A stretch of 64,000 bases of DNA from Metarhizium brunneum (taxonomy: Eukaryota; Ascomycota; Sordariomycetes; Hypocreales; Clavicipitaceae), in NCBI RefSeq assembly GCF_013426205.1, contig NC_089426.1, forward strand, positions 3,286,001 through 3,350,000, written 5' to 3'. The first letter of the stretch is position 1; every line of letters begins with the position of its first letter. Position numbers and translations under genes: made by a program. Below, piece by piece: positions 1 to 10,770 of the stretch. The notes beneath the pieces were generated by a model. It was not told the origin of the DNA and did no database searches. It worked only from the letters and a program-made list of their open reading frames with translations.

Positions 1-112
1 ACCGCTTTCGAACCCGCCTCCATTGAAATTGTCGTCCTGCAAAGGGCAAACAGCTTCACGACGCTGGAAGAACTGGCTGGCACGGAACTTCCACCGCCAT
101 TCACCAGGCATC

Positions 113-922
113 ATGTCTTCAGAACCGGTGTTCGTCCTTCCGGGCGATCACATCCCACCAGACCTTGTGCCCTCACATCCTAAGAAGCCGCTCCGATTAG
201 GCCCCGGCCTGCGGCACGTTCCTCCGAATGATGTTGTGCCCACGCTGGCTGGCCAGTTTGTGACGGATAGACCAAAGAATGCGATTAGAGTTGAGAACTC
301 ACATGGGCGGGTAAGCCAATTACTATGCATCGACTATCTGAGCGGAAATGTGGCTAACGGCGGGTCGGGATATTGTTTACAGTACGTCCCTCGGGTGGGA
401 GAGCTCGTCATAGGAACGATTCACAAGACCGCCGCAGATGTCTACTACGTCCATCTGTCAGATTACACCGCGCCCGTGCTACTGCCGCAATTGTCGTTCG
501 AGTCGGCGACCAAGAAGACACGTCCTGTCTTGGCACCCGGGGCGCTGGTCTACGCGCGCGTCACTCTGGCGAATAAGCATATGGATGCAGAACTAGAGTG
601 TGTTTCATCGTCGACGGGGAAATCGGATGGATTGGGGCCCTTGACCGGCGGTATGATGTTTGACATATCATTAGGGATGGCTAGGCGACTGATGATGCCC
701 AAGAGCGTGCAGGAAGGCAAGATTGTTGTGTTGGAAGAGCTGGGTGCGCTGGGTTTGCAATTCGATACCGCAACGGGCCGCAACGGGCGATTCTGGGTGG
801 ACAGCGAAAATACAAAGACTGTTCTGGCTGTCGGAAGAGCAATTCAGGAGACAGACGAGAGGAGACTAGGAGTAGAAGACCAAAAGAAATTGGTCCGAAA
901 GATAATCAAAGATTTGAGCTGA
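113..922 (+). CDS. RRP40: Exosome complex subunit Rrp40 (S1/KH RNA-binding cap protein)
   Basis: Model join(113..310, 383..922), 245 aa, close to the roughly 240 aa of yeast Rrp40. The protein starts MSSEPVFVLPGDHIP; the codon at 113 is the first ATG in the frame. An N-terminal domain is followed by an S1-like segment (VGELVIGTIHKTAADVYYV) and a C-terminal KH-like segment ending in a GRNGRFWVDS stretch, the Rrp40 signature region. The intron 311..382 has a GTAAGC donor, a GCTAAC branch site and a TTACAG acceptor. It is phase 0, 72 bases long and contains no stop, so an unspliced reading also stays open; removing it joins NSHGR to YVPRVGELV, which matches the family. By homology it is a non-catalytic cap subunit of the nuclear and cytoplasmic RNA exosome. 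It is convergent with the zinc-finger gene downstream. Confidence 0.93.
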   Translation: MSSEPVFVLPGDHIPPDLVPSHPKKPLRLGPGLRHVPPNDVVPTLAGQFVTDRPKNAIRVENSHGRVSQLLCIDYLSGNVANGGSGYCLQYVPRVGELVIGTIHKTAADVYYVHLSDYTAPVLLPQLSFESATKKTRPVLAPGALVYARVTLANKHMDAELECVSSSTGKSDGLGPLTGGMMFDISLGMARRLMMPKSVQEGKIVVLEELGALGLQFDTATGRNGRFWVDSENTKTVLAVGRAIQETDERRLGVEDQKKLVRKIIKDLS

Positions 923-1496
923 AGCTCTCGCTCTCTCTATTGAGCTCGGAAACAGTTCGCCGACCTTCCTTTTTGTTACTACATACAAAGCGCTCGCTCG
1001 CGCAACACCATACATATACCGCAACGCCCCAGAGCCGTAAAGTCTGTAATTAGCAAAGTGCTGCTCCATGCTGGTCATGATCAACCAGAAAATACTGTAT
1101 CCAAACGCCTCATTGCTGCTCTAGCAAAGTCCTTATTACCTGATGCCCCAAACCCTATTTCATAGTCTCTCCATTGATGCGCAATCTCCATTTGGAAAAG
1201 ATAGACAAAAGTTGGTAGATCCTTGTGAATGTAACCGAGAATAACGCAAAGCGAAAGAAAAGAAAAAAAAAAGAATTCACGATGAAGCAGGAGTGCACGT
1301 TCGCTGCAACTATCTACATGCGAAACGCCTGTTTCGAAGGTATATGTTTCTATAATGGCGTGGGTTGCTGCTGTGCAATAACCGATGTCCAAACTCTGCT
1401 GATGGTCGCAGAACCGTTGCGTTGAGTCCCGGTCGACGGTGGTTAGTGTAAACAGTATGACACTTTCTCGGTGTGTATTTTGTGCCAGCTGCAACA
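923..1496. other. Intergenic, between two convergent genes
   Basis: This space between the 3' ends of rrp40 and the zinc-finger gene probably holds both 3' untranslated regions. It contains an A/G-rich run around 1246-1275. Short ORFs here have no coding character and I see no other element. Confidence 0.6.
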
Positions 1497-3515
1497 TCAT
1501 GTGCCGCCCATGTCCAGATCAACTTCGATGGGTTCTGGGAGATGTTGCTGATCCATGTTATGAATTTTGGTCATATGCCGCTTCCAGTTATCCTTGCGAG
1601 GGAATGCTTTGCCCCCGGCCTTGGAATAATCGCACTCTGGAAACGCACAGTGGAATTTCTTCTTCTTCTCATGGCGGTCATTTATATGCCGTTGTAAGTG
1701 CGTCTTAGTTCCAAAGCCCTTGCCACAGTTTTTGTAAGGGCATTTGTGTTCTTTGATGTGATAGCGCTGGTGATGTCTACTTCCCGGTTAGTTTCTGCAA
1801 ATTCAACACAAGACATTGGTAGCATGGTGAATTTTGACTCCCCCTCCCCCCACTTACTTGAGCTTGTGTGGCTGGTCAAACACTTGACTGCAACCAGGCT
1901 CGTCACATCGAAATAGCCCTGTTCTTGGAGATGCTTGTCCGGGTTGCGGGGAAGCACTGTTGCGGATTTCAGAGCTATTCATTGAACCTGGAGAAGGGCT
2001 GTCGAACTGTGTCGAAGGGGTATTTTCGGTGGATGGCCCGGTCGAGTGCGGCCCGTGGTATTGAGTTGATCCGTCCGAGGTACAACTCTGATGTCGGCCA
2101 TTGTCCGGGATCATGGACGGGCTCAGGTGATCGTGGCTATGCACGTCAACCATTGGCACATCATTTTCATCCATTGCCTGCAACCCCTGAACAGCGTTCT
2201 GATTCGTCGGAGTAGCTGGCCGGGCGGCATTAGCAGCATCCGAAGGAGATAGGGCGGACGTGGGCAAAGGTGTAAATGCCAAGGTCGAGAAATGCTCTTG
2301 CTCAGCAGGGTCACCGGTAGACGAAAGCCCTGGAGAGGACCCGTATGAGGTATGCAATCGATGCTCGGTTCTGTGCCATACTTCTGACTCTGTTGACGCA
2401 GGCATGATATCCATGGGATTCACAGTGCCAGGAGCGGGAAAGGTCGGCGGTGAAGGCGACGCCTGGAACGCTCGTTCCGCCGGCGGTGGTGGTGATTGGG
2501 GTGGGGTCTGAATCGTTAATTGTGGAGGAGACGCTGATGATTCCTTCGTCTCTGGTGGTTCCGTCACTCCGGGAACATAGGGTGGTGGCATTGATGTCTT
2601 GGTGGGCGAAAGCTCGGTTGGAGAGTCGGTTGCACGGCCTGTCGTGAGTATTTGGCCAAGCTCCGTCCCTGGAGGTACCTGCGACGCGGTGGCTTTGTCG
2701 TTGCTGGACAGCACCGACGCAAGAGAGTTTTCGCGGCCGCTCTGCTGGCGAAACATGTGCTTTATATGGTGCTTCAAAGAGCTGCCACGCGATAATGTCG
2801 GAGGTGGTTCGTCGGCAGGCTCTGGGGTGGTGATCATGCCAAACGCCGATGAAGGGATTGACGGGCTGTAATAATCAGCACTGGTTCCCTTGAGAACCCC
2901 TGGATTATCATCGTGTGCCGTTGCCGCAGGGGTGTTTTCAAAATAATATGGGAATGGCTCGTCGTTTGAAAAGTTGTTGCCGGTGTAATGGCTCTGTTCT
3001 TGCCGGGAACCATCACCTGTTTGCGCAGAAAACTGTCTCGACGGGCCAAAATTCCCATCCGGCTGCGTCACATGGCCATTATAAGACGGCCAGCCAAACT
3101 CCTTGTTCTGAAGGGCGCCAAAGTCCCCGCGCGCAACATCCCCATTTTGCTTGAACGAGTCTGTCGATGACAGGCGACGATGTAAATTCTGATGCTGCAC
3201 CGGGCCGGTGCCAGGCTGTGGGAAAAGCCCTGCTTCGGCATCGAACTTGGGCCGTTGTGCTCGCCTTCGGCGTTTGATTTGGTGAATGACAACGGGATAG
3301 AGGCAAAAGGCTAATAGTGCGACGGCGACGACAACACCAACGACGGTTCCAGCAATGGCCCCATCGCTCATGTCTCGTTTATAAGCTCTGAGGGCAGGCT
3401 CTGTAGCGGCCGCCATGGCGACGGCAGCTCTCGAGTTCAATGATGAAAATGGTGGGATCTCGTGGACAGCACGAGAAACTGCAGCTGCTGCAACGAGATG
3501 GCTGCCCATCACCAT
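1497..3515 (-). CDS. C2H2 zinc-finger protein with an N-terminal transmembrane segment
   Basis: Model complement(join(1497..1776, 1858..3515)), 645 aa. The intron 1777..1857 has GTAAGT and a TAG acceptor and rejoins the first zinc finger in frame. Residues about 52-79 are a strongly hydrophobic helix (GTVVGVVVAVALLAFCLYP) followed directly by KRRRR, so the large C-terminal part should face the cytosol. A long Ser/Pro/Thr-rich disordered middle follows. The C-terminus carries three C2H2 fingers: C-x4-C-x12-H-x3-H (split by the intron), C-x4-C-x12-H-x4-H, and C-x4-C-x15-H-x4-H. The protein ends in an acidic tail. The start could instead be Met34 or Met49; all keep the helix. I infer a membrane-tethered transcription factor released by proteolysis; the sequence shows only the helix and the fingers. 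The family is not one I can name. Confidence 0.82.
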
Positions 3516-5486
3516 GGACAGTCAAGCGGTGCGAGTATCAAGTGCCAAGGTGCCAACGTTGCGATGGAGCAACTGTCCACATGGGAGGCCGCCCACGATG
3601 GGGGCTCGCGCAAAGGCCCGTTGGGGCCGACTAAACAACTGCGCAGCACGCAGCGACGTTGATGAGCGGTCGGTGTCTGGATACTGTCAAGCATACATGC
3701 TTGCGAAGCGTAGTAAGAATGAGGATGTGGAAGGGGGAGAAGGAGAAATACAAATGAAACCTGCGATCGGTAATGGTTAATGGCGGTAATTAGGGTGGGC
3801 AGGTTGGACATGGAAGCTTGAGCTGAAGGGCCTGCGGCACAAGCCGGCGCGAAGGTCAAGTACAAGGATGCACACGTACCGGGTATATGCTCCGTACAGC
3901 AGCCCCGGGGTTAGGCTTTGTCGTCACGGATTGACAGCGTCGTCTCCGCGGTGGTGGTACGTGGACAATTGATACCAGATGTTGTACTCCGTACGTACTT
4001 CGCCAGGTCCCCGTGTGTGTGCCAGCTTTCCACGTTTAATACCAGACGTGAAGCCATTGGTGGCGTCAATCTAGGCGGCTCCATGCCAGCTGCCCACGCA
4101 CTGCCCACTGACCGCCGCTCACAGCTGCCGCCAGACCACCAGACGCTAAACCCTCCTCATCTTAGCATTCAATGCGGCGGCGCTCTGCTTTTTCGCGGCA
4201 TTGTCTACCCTGCATCTGCATCATCGTCATCATCGTCATCCTGCCCGTTCATCCTTCCAACACACACAGACCCTGTAGGCCGCCGCGAAAGTCGTCCAAA
4301 TCAAGCTTGCCGTCGGTTGAATCAATCCGAAAGCCGGCTAGCGCATCTCTGTCCTGCTCCAGCCATACTCGAGTCAGGCATCCGGGGTATCATGTGTATG
4401 TATCTGTTTAATCGACCAGCTGCAGCCCAAGTCGGCTGCCATTGTCTGCTCTAGGCATGGTCATAATAACCTGCTCGAACGGGAAAGCCAAGACTTCGTA
4501 AAGTCAATATGCTTTGTCGCCAACACCAACGCCGCCAGCCTGCCTGCTCAGCTGTGGTCGAAGACAACCCCACGGCAATTGAAGTTGACTAGACCTTTTT
4601 ACCACTGCCACCAGCCCCGGCCCTTGAAACTCAACACAACATCTGAACCTTGACAACCTTAACCCTTCACCCGGCACCGGACTTTGTTGGCTGGCTGCCT
4701 CCGCCTTCTTGGTCAACCGCCCTCCATGTCTGCCATCACGTCGCCCGACGTGCCCCTGTCCTCCGCATCTCTGACACCGAGAAACCTCCCCGTGTATCAC
4801 AATGCAATTCTTGCCTTGCCGCTCCCAACCTCCAAGTCTATCATGACGTCTTCACCTGTATGCATGTACGTGAACCTGCCGTTCACTGCCTCCACTGAGC
4901 CCTACTAGGATAGGCGTCTTGGCGACTCGACCCCAAGTCGTGGACCCTTGCAGACAATCAATCTTCCGCAACTAAGATAGGCCAGTGACCAGACCGCTCC
5001 GCGTTTGGACTGTTCGATAGCGGTAGTGATACAATGATATCAATCTAGTTCACCCAAGAGCGTAGCAAACTAGTCCAGCATCCTGGAAGCTTACTTCTAT
5101 TATCGCAATTTAGTAAACGTATGACTCCCTCTTGAATCTATGAATAGATGCACATCCCCTGCTCCAACACAGATCGGCGGTAAGACACTGTCCTGAATGC
5201 AGCGAAGCCTCACACCTGTTCTGTTCTTGCTGTTGCCGTGTACATGCCGAGTGAAAAAAAGAAACAAAGCTCCTTACAAAGCCTGTGATATCATCCATTT
5301 AAACTAAACCATTCTCATTCAAAGGCACTCTAATATCAACCAAGGGTCGTCGCGTCGCCCATGCACGTGTCTGTACTCATACTCACCCTTGTTTCCACTC
5401 ATGAGTTTCTGGTAGAACTTCCTGTTGACAGGCTTTAAAGACAGACACGTCCGGAGTGTGCCGCGTCTCTTCCAGACATGGAGCCA
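3516..5486. other. Intergenic, upstream of the zinc-finger gene
   Basis: About 2 kb without a credible gene. It should contain the zinc-finger gene promoter on its left side and the 3' untranslated region of the SF1 ATPase on its right. Two copies of the recurring TCCGTAC-type motif lie near 3889-3897 and 3984-3994, and a short ATC/GTC microsatellite-like run near 4210-4230. ORFs here (for example 3918-4454 +) look like chance reading frames. Confidence 0.55.
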
Positions 5487-7945
5487 CTATATCGTTACAA
5501 TCCGTTTATGTAGAAGTGTGTCGTCCCATAGCTGCGACAAATATTTGCTTCTTCCGAATCTTTTTCCAGGAACATAAGCCATTGTCCTGCGCATCAAAAT
5601 AACTTCAGCTTGGCGTGCCCTCGTGATAGCAACGTTTAACCGCTTGGGGTCATCCATGAACCCGGCAGTAGTTGTTCTGACCATGTCTAGAAACACCACA
5701 TCAGCCTCATTCCCCTGTGCCTTATCTACTGTTAAGACCTGAGTTCTTCTTTGCCAAGATTCTGGCCAGCTTTTCACTGCGGCGTGATACTGCTTTACTG
5801 CAGTGCTGTACGGAGTTGCAATCATGATGGTACCGCCCATTTCTCTGTCTCTGAGGCCACGGAATCTGTCATCCTGTAGTAGATGTGTGGCTTGGGCCAG
5901 AACCCATTGGTGGTGAAGGGGGTTCCAATAGCTGTCGCGATGCTTTTCTTCATTGCTGTTTTCCAAATTCACGATAATGCGATTTTCGTCGACGTCTCGG
6001 TTACCATTCAGATTTTGGAGGTAAATAGTTAGGTGGGCCACGCCGTCAGGGTATCGGGATGCCTCGTCATAGCCGGATCTCATCTGGCTTTCATAGAACA
6101 TAGCAGATGGCAGCCTATGAAGGTTTCCAAATGCCCGCTTATTAATGAGTAACTTACTATTGACAGCATTGACATGGTCTGCCCTAGCCATGGTACTCAT
6201 CCTCAGTTGTGCAGCAAAGGGATTAAACCTCAGTCCGCTGTGCTTCTCTCTGTCCTTTGCATCCTTCACGAACGGCTGAGTTTGTTTCACATCGCCCGTA
6301 AATATCCAAGCCTTGGGTGTAAAATATGCCAGAGGGATGAGTGTGGTGAGCTCCCTGGCATGAGAAGCTTCATCCATAAAAATGATGTCCGGTTTAAAAA
6401 ACTTTGAGAATCTTCCGTACGCCGCGACCGGAGTAGTCGCGATAAAGTCTGTTCCCGCCAAAACAACACGATAAAGCCTGGAGACATGGCTTCTCAAATG
6501 CTTCCAATCATCTGTACTCAAGGCTTCGCCACTATCCATCTTGTCCAACAACTTTTGGAGGCCAAGAAACGCGTCCCTTTTGTTCTTTTCAAAGTACTCC
6601 CATGACGCCTGGTCCAAAGTCGGCACAATGCCAGGATCTCTTGACACGCTGGTCTGCTTGGAGAGGCCAGCGGTCACAAGAAATCGATTAGTAAAGTCTG
6701 GGACCGCGAAACTATCTTGATTTGTAGTTGACCGTGATCCATGAAGTTTAGCACTCTGTCGCATTTCCAGTGGCCATCCGTGCATACGGACGATACGGAT
6801 CGTTACTCCGGCTTCCTGACAAAGCGAGTAGTACCTGCTAGCAGCATCGTCTACAGCTTTATTGATGTCCACCAGAAACAGGATAGGGTTTCGCCTTTTT
6901 TTGTGCCTCCTTTTTGAACACTGTATCAGGCCTGCCAGAATCATATTCCATTCTGTCTTTCCAGACCCCGGACAGCCGTTGACGAAGTAGAGTCCGTTTG
7001 GTATCTGCTTCAGGCCGTTGAAAGCGTTCGAATGATCATTGTTAAAGGCTTTAAATCGCCGTAAAATTGCGTCTGGGACTGCATGCCTACGCAGCTCTGG
7101 GTTGCTTAACTGTGGGAAGTCTTTGTGGAGATCATAAAAGTCTTTCCAACTTGAATGAAAGTTCTGAATCATACGAAATGCTCTTTGAGACTTCAACGTG
7201 GGGCCTCTATTCTGTAGACGTTTTTCTTCAGTGAAGAAATGAAGAGCGTCGAGCTCTGCCTCAAAAGTGGCTGAGTTCACATCCCACTCGATGGTCAAGA
7301 GCTGATGTTCGTGTTCCTCCAGAACGATTTTGTCCAACTCGGTTTCTCTACAAGATATCTGAAACTCTGACATCAAATCCAACTCAATGTGATCTCCTTC
7401 CGAATTCGTCCAAGACCGTGGCACGTCGACTTTGTATGCTGCAAATGTTTTGATCCTGGTATCTCGTACTGCTTCACAGGTTTCAAAGGGATTGGGAATG
7501 CGGGTAGCTGGTATGTGAGCGAGAGAATATTCATCGCCACCTCTTTTGACATTTGAAACCATGTCTATCCTGAAACGGTCTGTGGTGGTTGGGAAACCGC
7601 TCGCTTCCAGGTTGTCGGGTGGTTGAACTAGAAATAGCCATGGCTTCGTGAAGGCTGTGATTAAGTTGCTAAAAGGCGTAATAACCCAGCATCTGAATTT
7701 TTGCCGCCTTTCATTCAAGACTCGGTGCAAATGTTCCTCGTTGTACATTTCAATCTCGGTACCTTGTTCATGACGCCAGGCAAATTCTTCCTGAATCGGA
7801 AATGTGTGCAGAGGTACAAGTGCCTTCGTCAGTAGATGTTAGCCAAGATGAACGTGCTCCGTACGGGTTTGCAAAAAGGCCTCACGGTGTCTGGTATTGT
7901 CTGAAGTGACAGTGGCTGTTCAATATCAGGTCTTGTCAGCGACAT
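5487..7945 (-). CDS. SF1 (Upf1-like) P-loop helicase/ATPase
   Basis: Main exon 5487..7790 with a likely first exon 7865..7945, giving 794 aa. The inferred intron 7791..7864 has a GTACGG donor, a GCTAAC branch site, an ATTCAG acceptor and phase 0; without it the first ATG is at 7748 (753 aa). Visible SF1 motifs in order are NGCPGSGKT (Walker A), FMDEASHARE (motif II), FTGDVKQTQPF (III), a QMRSG element in the motif IV position, VDKAQGNEADVVFLD (V) and LNVAITRARQ (VI). All core motifs look intact, so ATP hydrolysis is expected. The N-terminal 250 residues match no domain I recognise. It is a separate family from Sen1, though both are SF1B-like. It lies downstream of, and on the same strand as, the RID-type methyltransferase. 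Substrate and function are unknown. Confidence 0.82.
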
Positions 7946-8796
7946 TCTAAAAGCGTTGTCGAGTGGGCCTTTTGGAGAGAGGTTCAAAGAAAATTGGATG
8001 TTCCTGGTGTGCAACAGGTGATGGAAATGCGAGAAAAAGGCATGTCAATGGTGTCAATATCAGAATGGGGGAAGGAAAGGATCCAAGGCAGCCGGCAGAG
8101 TTTACGAACTGGCTGCCAGCTGACAGCAACTGCCCAGCTCTATGTACTCAAGTACCTTGGCACCAAATGGTCGACCGGTATGCTCGTATCCGGTAATGGT
8201 CACTGAGCCTGTCAAGAATTTCAACTTTCCCTAAGGCTAAGTTTCAATCCATGCTTGCTCTTTTTACCTCCGGTTCAGGACAATGGCGCCAGCTCATCCA
8301 ACCACAGTAAATACAGAGTACGTAGTGCGACTATCAAACACATTCGCTATAGACAAGACTTCTTTTCTCTTCTTCTCTTCTCCCTTAATTGAATTCAGTC
8401 TAAAAGTGACCTTGATATATATCGTTAGCCGCGTGCGAAACATAGACCAAGCTCCTTACTAGTCAGGGGAGAGAACTGCACTCAAAAAAACAACAACGAA
8501 ATATTCATTGTATTATCCACACCCACTTATCCCATCTATTAGTTCTGGGATTACTACTTGGTCGAAATTATCTCTCTATTCTTACAATACCTACCCAGGC
8601 ACTAAGTAGGCAGGTAGCAACAGCTCTCTCGCTCCGAATGCCCCTTCAAGGCTCGTCACAATTTTTGTCCGTCATGTGCAGGAATAGCACCCAATATACC
8701 TTTCCATGATATAAACCACATCATCTCGAATCACTAGCTCCGAAACTATTTTCTTTTAAAACCGCGGCGCAGTCGTGTAGGCTCCTTTTGACGATC
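7946..8796. other. Intergenic between the SF1 ATPase and the methyltransferase
   Basis: It probably holds the ATPase promoter and the methyltransferase 3' untranslated region. A CT-rich run (around 8355-8385) and an inverted pair of CTACC/GGTAG near 8590-8616 are visible. The open frame of the ATPase first exon continues upstream to about 8014, so a further 5' exon cannot be excluded. Confidence 0.5.
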
Positions 8797-10770
8797 TCAC
8801 GTGAGGTCCATGAAGGAACTGGACGTGATAATGCTTGTCTGGAGGCCAGATATGTCTTCATCGGTCAAGTCGATGACAGAGTTCATTGCTCCTGGCGAGT
8901 CTGAACCAATGCTTTCAGTATCAAGCATTTCCGCGTCAAGTATCACCACATCCTCCGCCTCGGGCTGATGTGATTGAACACGGTCCTGTTGCAGCAACCA
9001 GTTTTCCAGATGCTTGTATAAATGCTTGACACAGGTGGGCGCAAAGGCGTTCCCTATCTGAGATTTTATGCCGACTGTTGTTCCCCGAAACCTATGGGCT
9101 TTTGGAAACCCTTGCAAGCAGGCATATTCTCGCAGAGTAAAATTTCGGGTTCCGTCAGGATAGTACAGACTTCCCGATCGAGCCGTAATTGTTCCCAGCA
9201 AAGTGTCAAAATTTGAAGCGCGTCTCCTAGGGGTAAATCGGGCGACGGTGCCAAGGTTGTGCAAGTTGTCACCCTCCTGAATTCTGCTAAGAACTTGTCG
9301 AATTGTGGTATACGGACGCAAACCATTTTTGCTATTCTCATAATGGGTCGCCGCAGGAAAGCCTGGTAGCTGCTCTCCCGGACCTGCAGCAATTATTATA
9401 AGTCGTCTGCGATTTTGAGCCAACCCCCAGGTGCATAGTGCTACGATCTTCCATCGAACAGAGTACCCAAGCTCCGTGAGACCTCCGATAAGCGAGTAAA
9501 AGTGTTGTCGATGTCGATCGAACAGCAGCCCAAAGGTCTGCTCTATGGTGACCAGCCTCGGACGCAGCTTTTTCACAAGCGAAGGACAGCTACGCTGCGC
9601 TAATATGTTGTCATAGTCGTGGGCACAATCTTTTGTGTGTGCTGGAGAAAAGTATTGGCAGGGCGGAGACAAGTGAAGCACATCTACTCGAATGGACGCA
9701 TCATTTGTTTGCCCAATGAACCTGTCAACGGGCCATTTGTAAAGTTTTGTCTCCGGAAAGTTAAGAGAGTATGTTCGCCACACATCTGGCGATTTATCGA
9801 TGGCATGAGTAACCTTGAATCCCGCATTCTGAGCACCCCTCGAGACACCGCCAGCGCCTGAAAACGCGTCAAAAAAGGTATATTTCTGGTTACTTCCTCG
9901 GAAGTTCCCCTCTTGGATACTCGAACCATTAGCGAGATCAACGGTATGAGTACAGGAACCTTGGTCTGGAGTCCAGGAACCACCCCTGATACGGCCTCCT
10001 CTCCATCTATTGCATAGAGCCTCTTGGTCGACAAGATATTGGCGATCCAAAACTTCTTCAGCCGATATCCGTTCCAAAACTTCTTCCTTAAACTTCTGGT
10101 CCTGACTCTTATCGATAAGATATACCATCCATTTCCATCGACAGCAGAGGTTACCTGACTGTTCAATGTGACGCTTGAGGGCTTGGGTTTCGCCTCTGAT
10201 GGACAGGGGGGATTGCGGACCATGCAATACAGAATGCTCTGGAAATTTTGCGTTTGTAATTATAAGGTTTCGCTTTCTCACAACACGGTCTTCTTTGATA
10301 TCAACCAGTAATGCAAAGTCGTCTGGGGTGCGTCCGTTTTCTTGCTGAAAGTGCAGCATCATGCACACTTCATTCATCTTCTTGGGAAGCCGTCCTCGCA
10401 TATTTCGTGTCCTGGTAAACGGGATACCTCGAAATTTTCGTCCAGATAGAGTAGCTCGGGAAATGTGCTTTACTTGGATGAAGTCTACTCGGCAATCGCC
10501 GATCATGACATTCTTGATTTCGATCACATCTCCAACCCGAATGCTTGGCTGCCCGAGAGTAGTGAGATTTTGTTGTGCTGTACGCATAGGCGTCTGCGTT
10601 TGTGCAGTATTGCCGACATTGTTGATCCAATCTATTATGCGGGCATCATTTCTTCCGTGTAATTCATCGTCTTCCAGAGCAAGCGTGCGTGATGAAGCAA
10701 CGCTGGGGCTGCGCGACTCTCGAGATCCTTCTTCAAGGCATATTACAGAAGGAGGTGCCATTATCGTCAT
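8797..10770 (-). CDS. rid: RID/Masc1/DmtA-type cytosine-5 DNA methyltransferase
   Basis: Single exon, 657 aa from the ATG at 10770 (a second in-frame ATG lies at 10761). The N-terminal third has a BAH-like stretch (IRVGDVIEIKNVMIG). The catalytic domain shows motif I FDAFSGAGG, motif IV SPPCQYFSPAHT with the catalytic Cys, motif VI as EQT instead of the usual ENV, motif VIII QNRRR, motif IX LREYACLQGFP and motif X IGNAFAPTCVKH. SPPCQ followed by SPAHT, with EQT, is as far as I know typical of the fungal RID/Masc1/DmtA group rather than Dim-2. That group is required for repeat-induced point mutation in Neurospora and for premeiotic methylation in Ascobolus. No stop or motif loss is seen, so the gene looks functional. 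It is head to head with sen1, about 1.5 kb away. Confidence 0.92.
   Translation of the reverse strand: MTIMAPPSVICLEEGSRESRSPSVASSRTLALEDDELHGRNDARIIDWINNVGNTAQTQTPMRTAQQNLTTLGQPSIRVGDVIEIKNVMIGDCRVDFIQVKHISRATLSGRKFRGIPFTRTRNMRGRLPKKMNEVCMMLHFQQENGRTPDDFALLVDIKEDRVVRKRNLIITNAKFPEHSVLHGPQSPLSIRGETQALKRHIEQSGNLCCRWKWMVYLIDKSQDQKFKEEVLERISAEEVLDRQYLVDQEALCNRWRGGRIRGGSWTPDQGSCTHTVDLANGSSIQEGNFRGSNQKYTFFDAFSGAGGVSRGAQNAGFKVTHAIDKSPDVWRTYSLNFPETKLYKWPVDRFIGQTNDASIRVDVLHLSPPCQYFSPAHTKDCAHDYDNILAQRSCPSLVKKLRPRLVTIEQTFGLLFDRHRQHFYSLIGGLTELGYSVRWKIVALCTWGLAQNRRRLIIIAAGPGEQLPGFPAATHYENSKNGLRPYTTIRQVLSRIQEGDNLHNLGTVARFTPRRRASNFDTLLGTITARSGSLYYPDGTRNFTLREYACLQGFPKAHRFRGTTVGIKSQIGNAFAPTCVKHLYKHLENWLLQQDRVQSHQPEAEDVVILDAEMLDTESIGSDSPGAMNSVIDLTDEDISGLQTSIITSSSFMDLT

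Noticed and set aside
3918..4454. 178-codon ORF upstream of the zinc-finger gene
   Set aside because: Low-complexity Ser/His/Pro-rich product with no motif, in a promoter region; probably chance.
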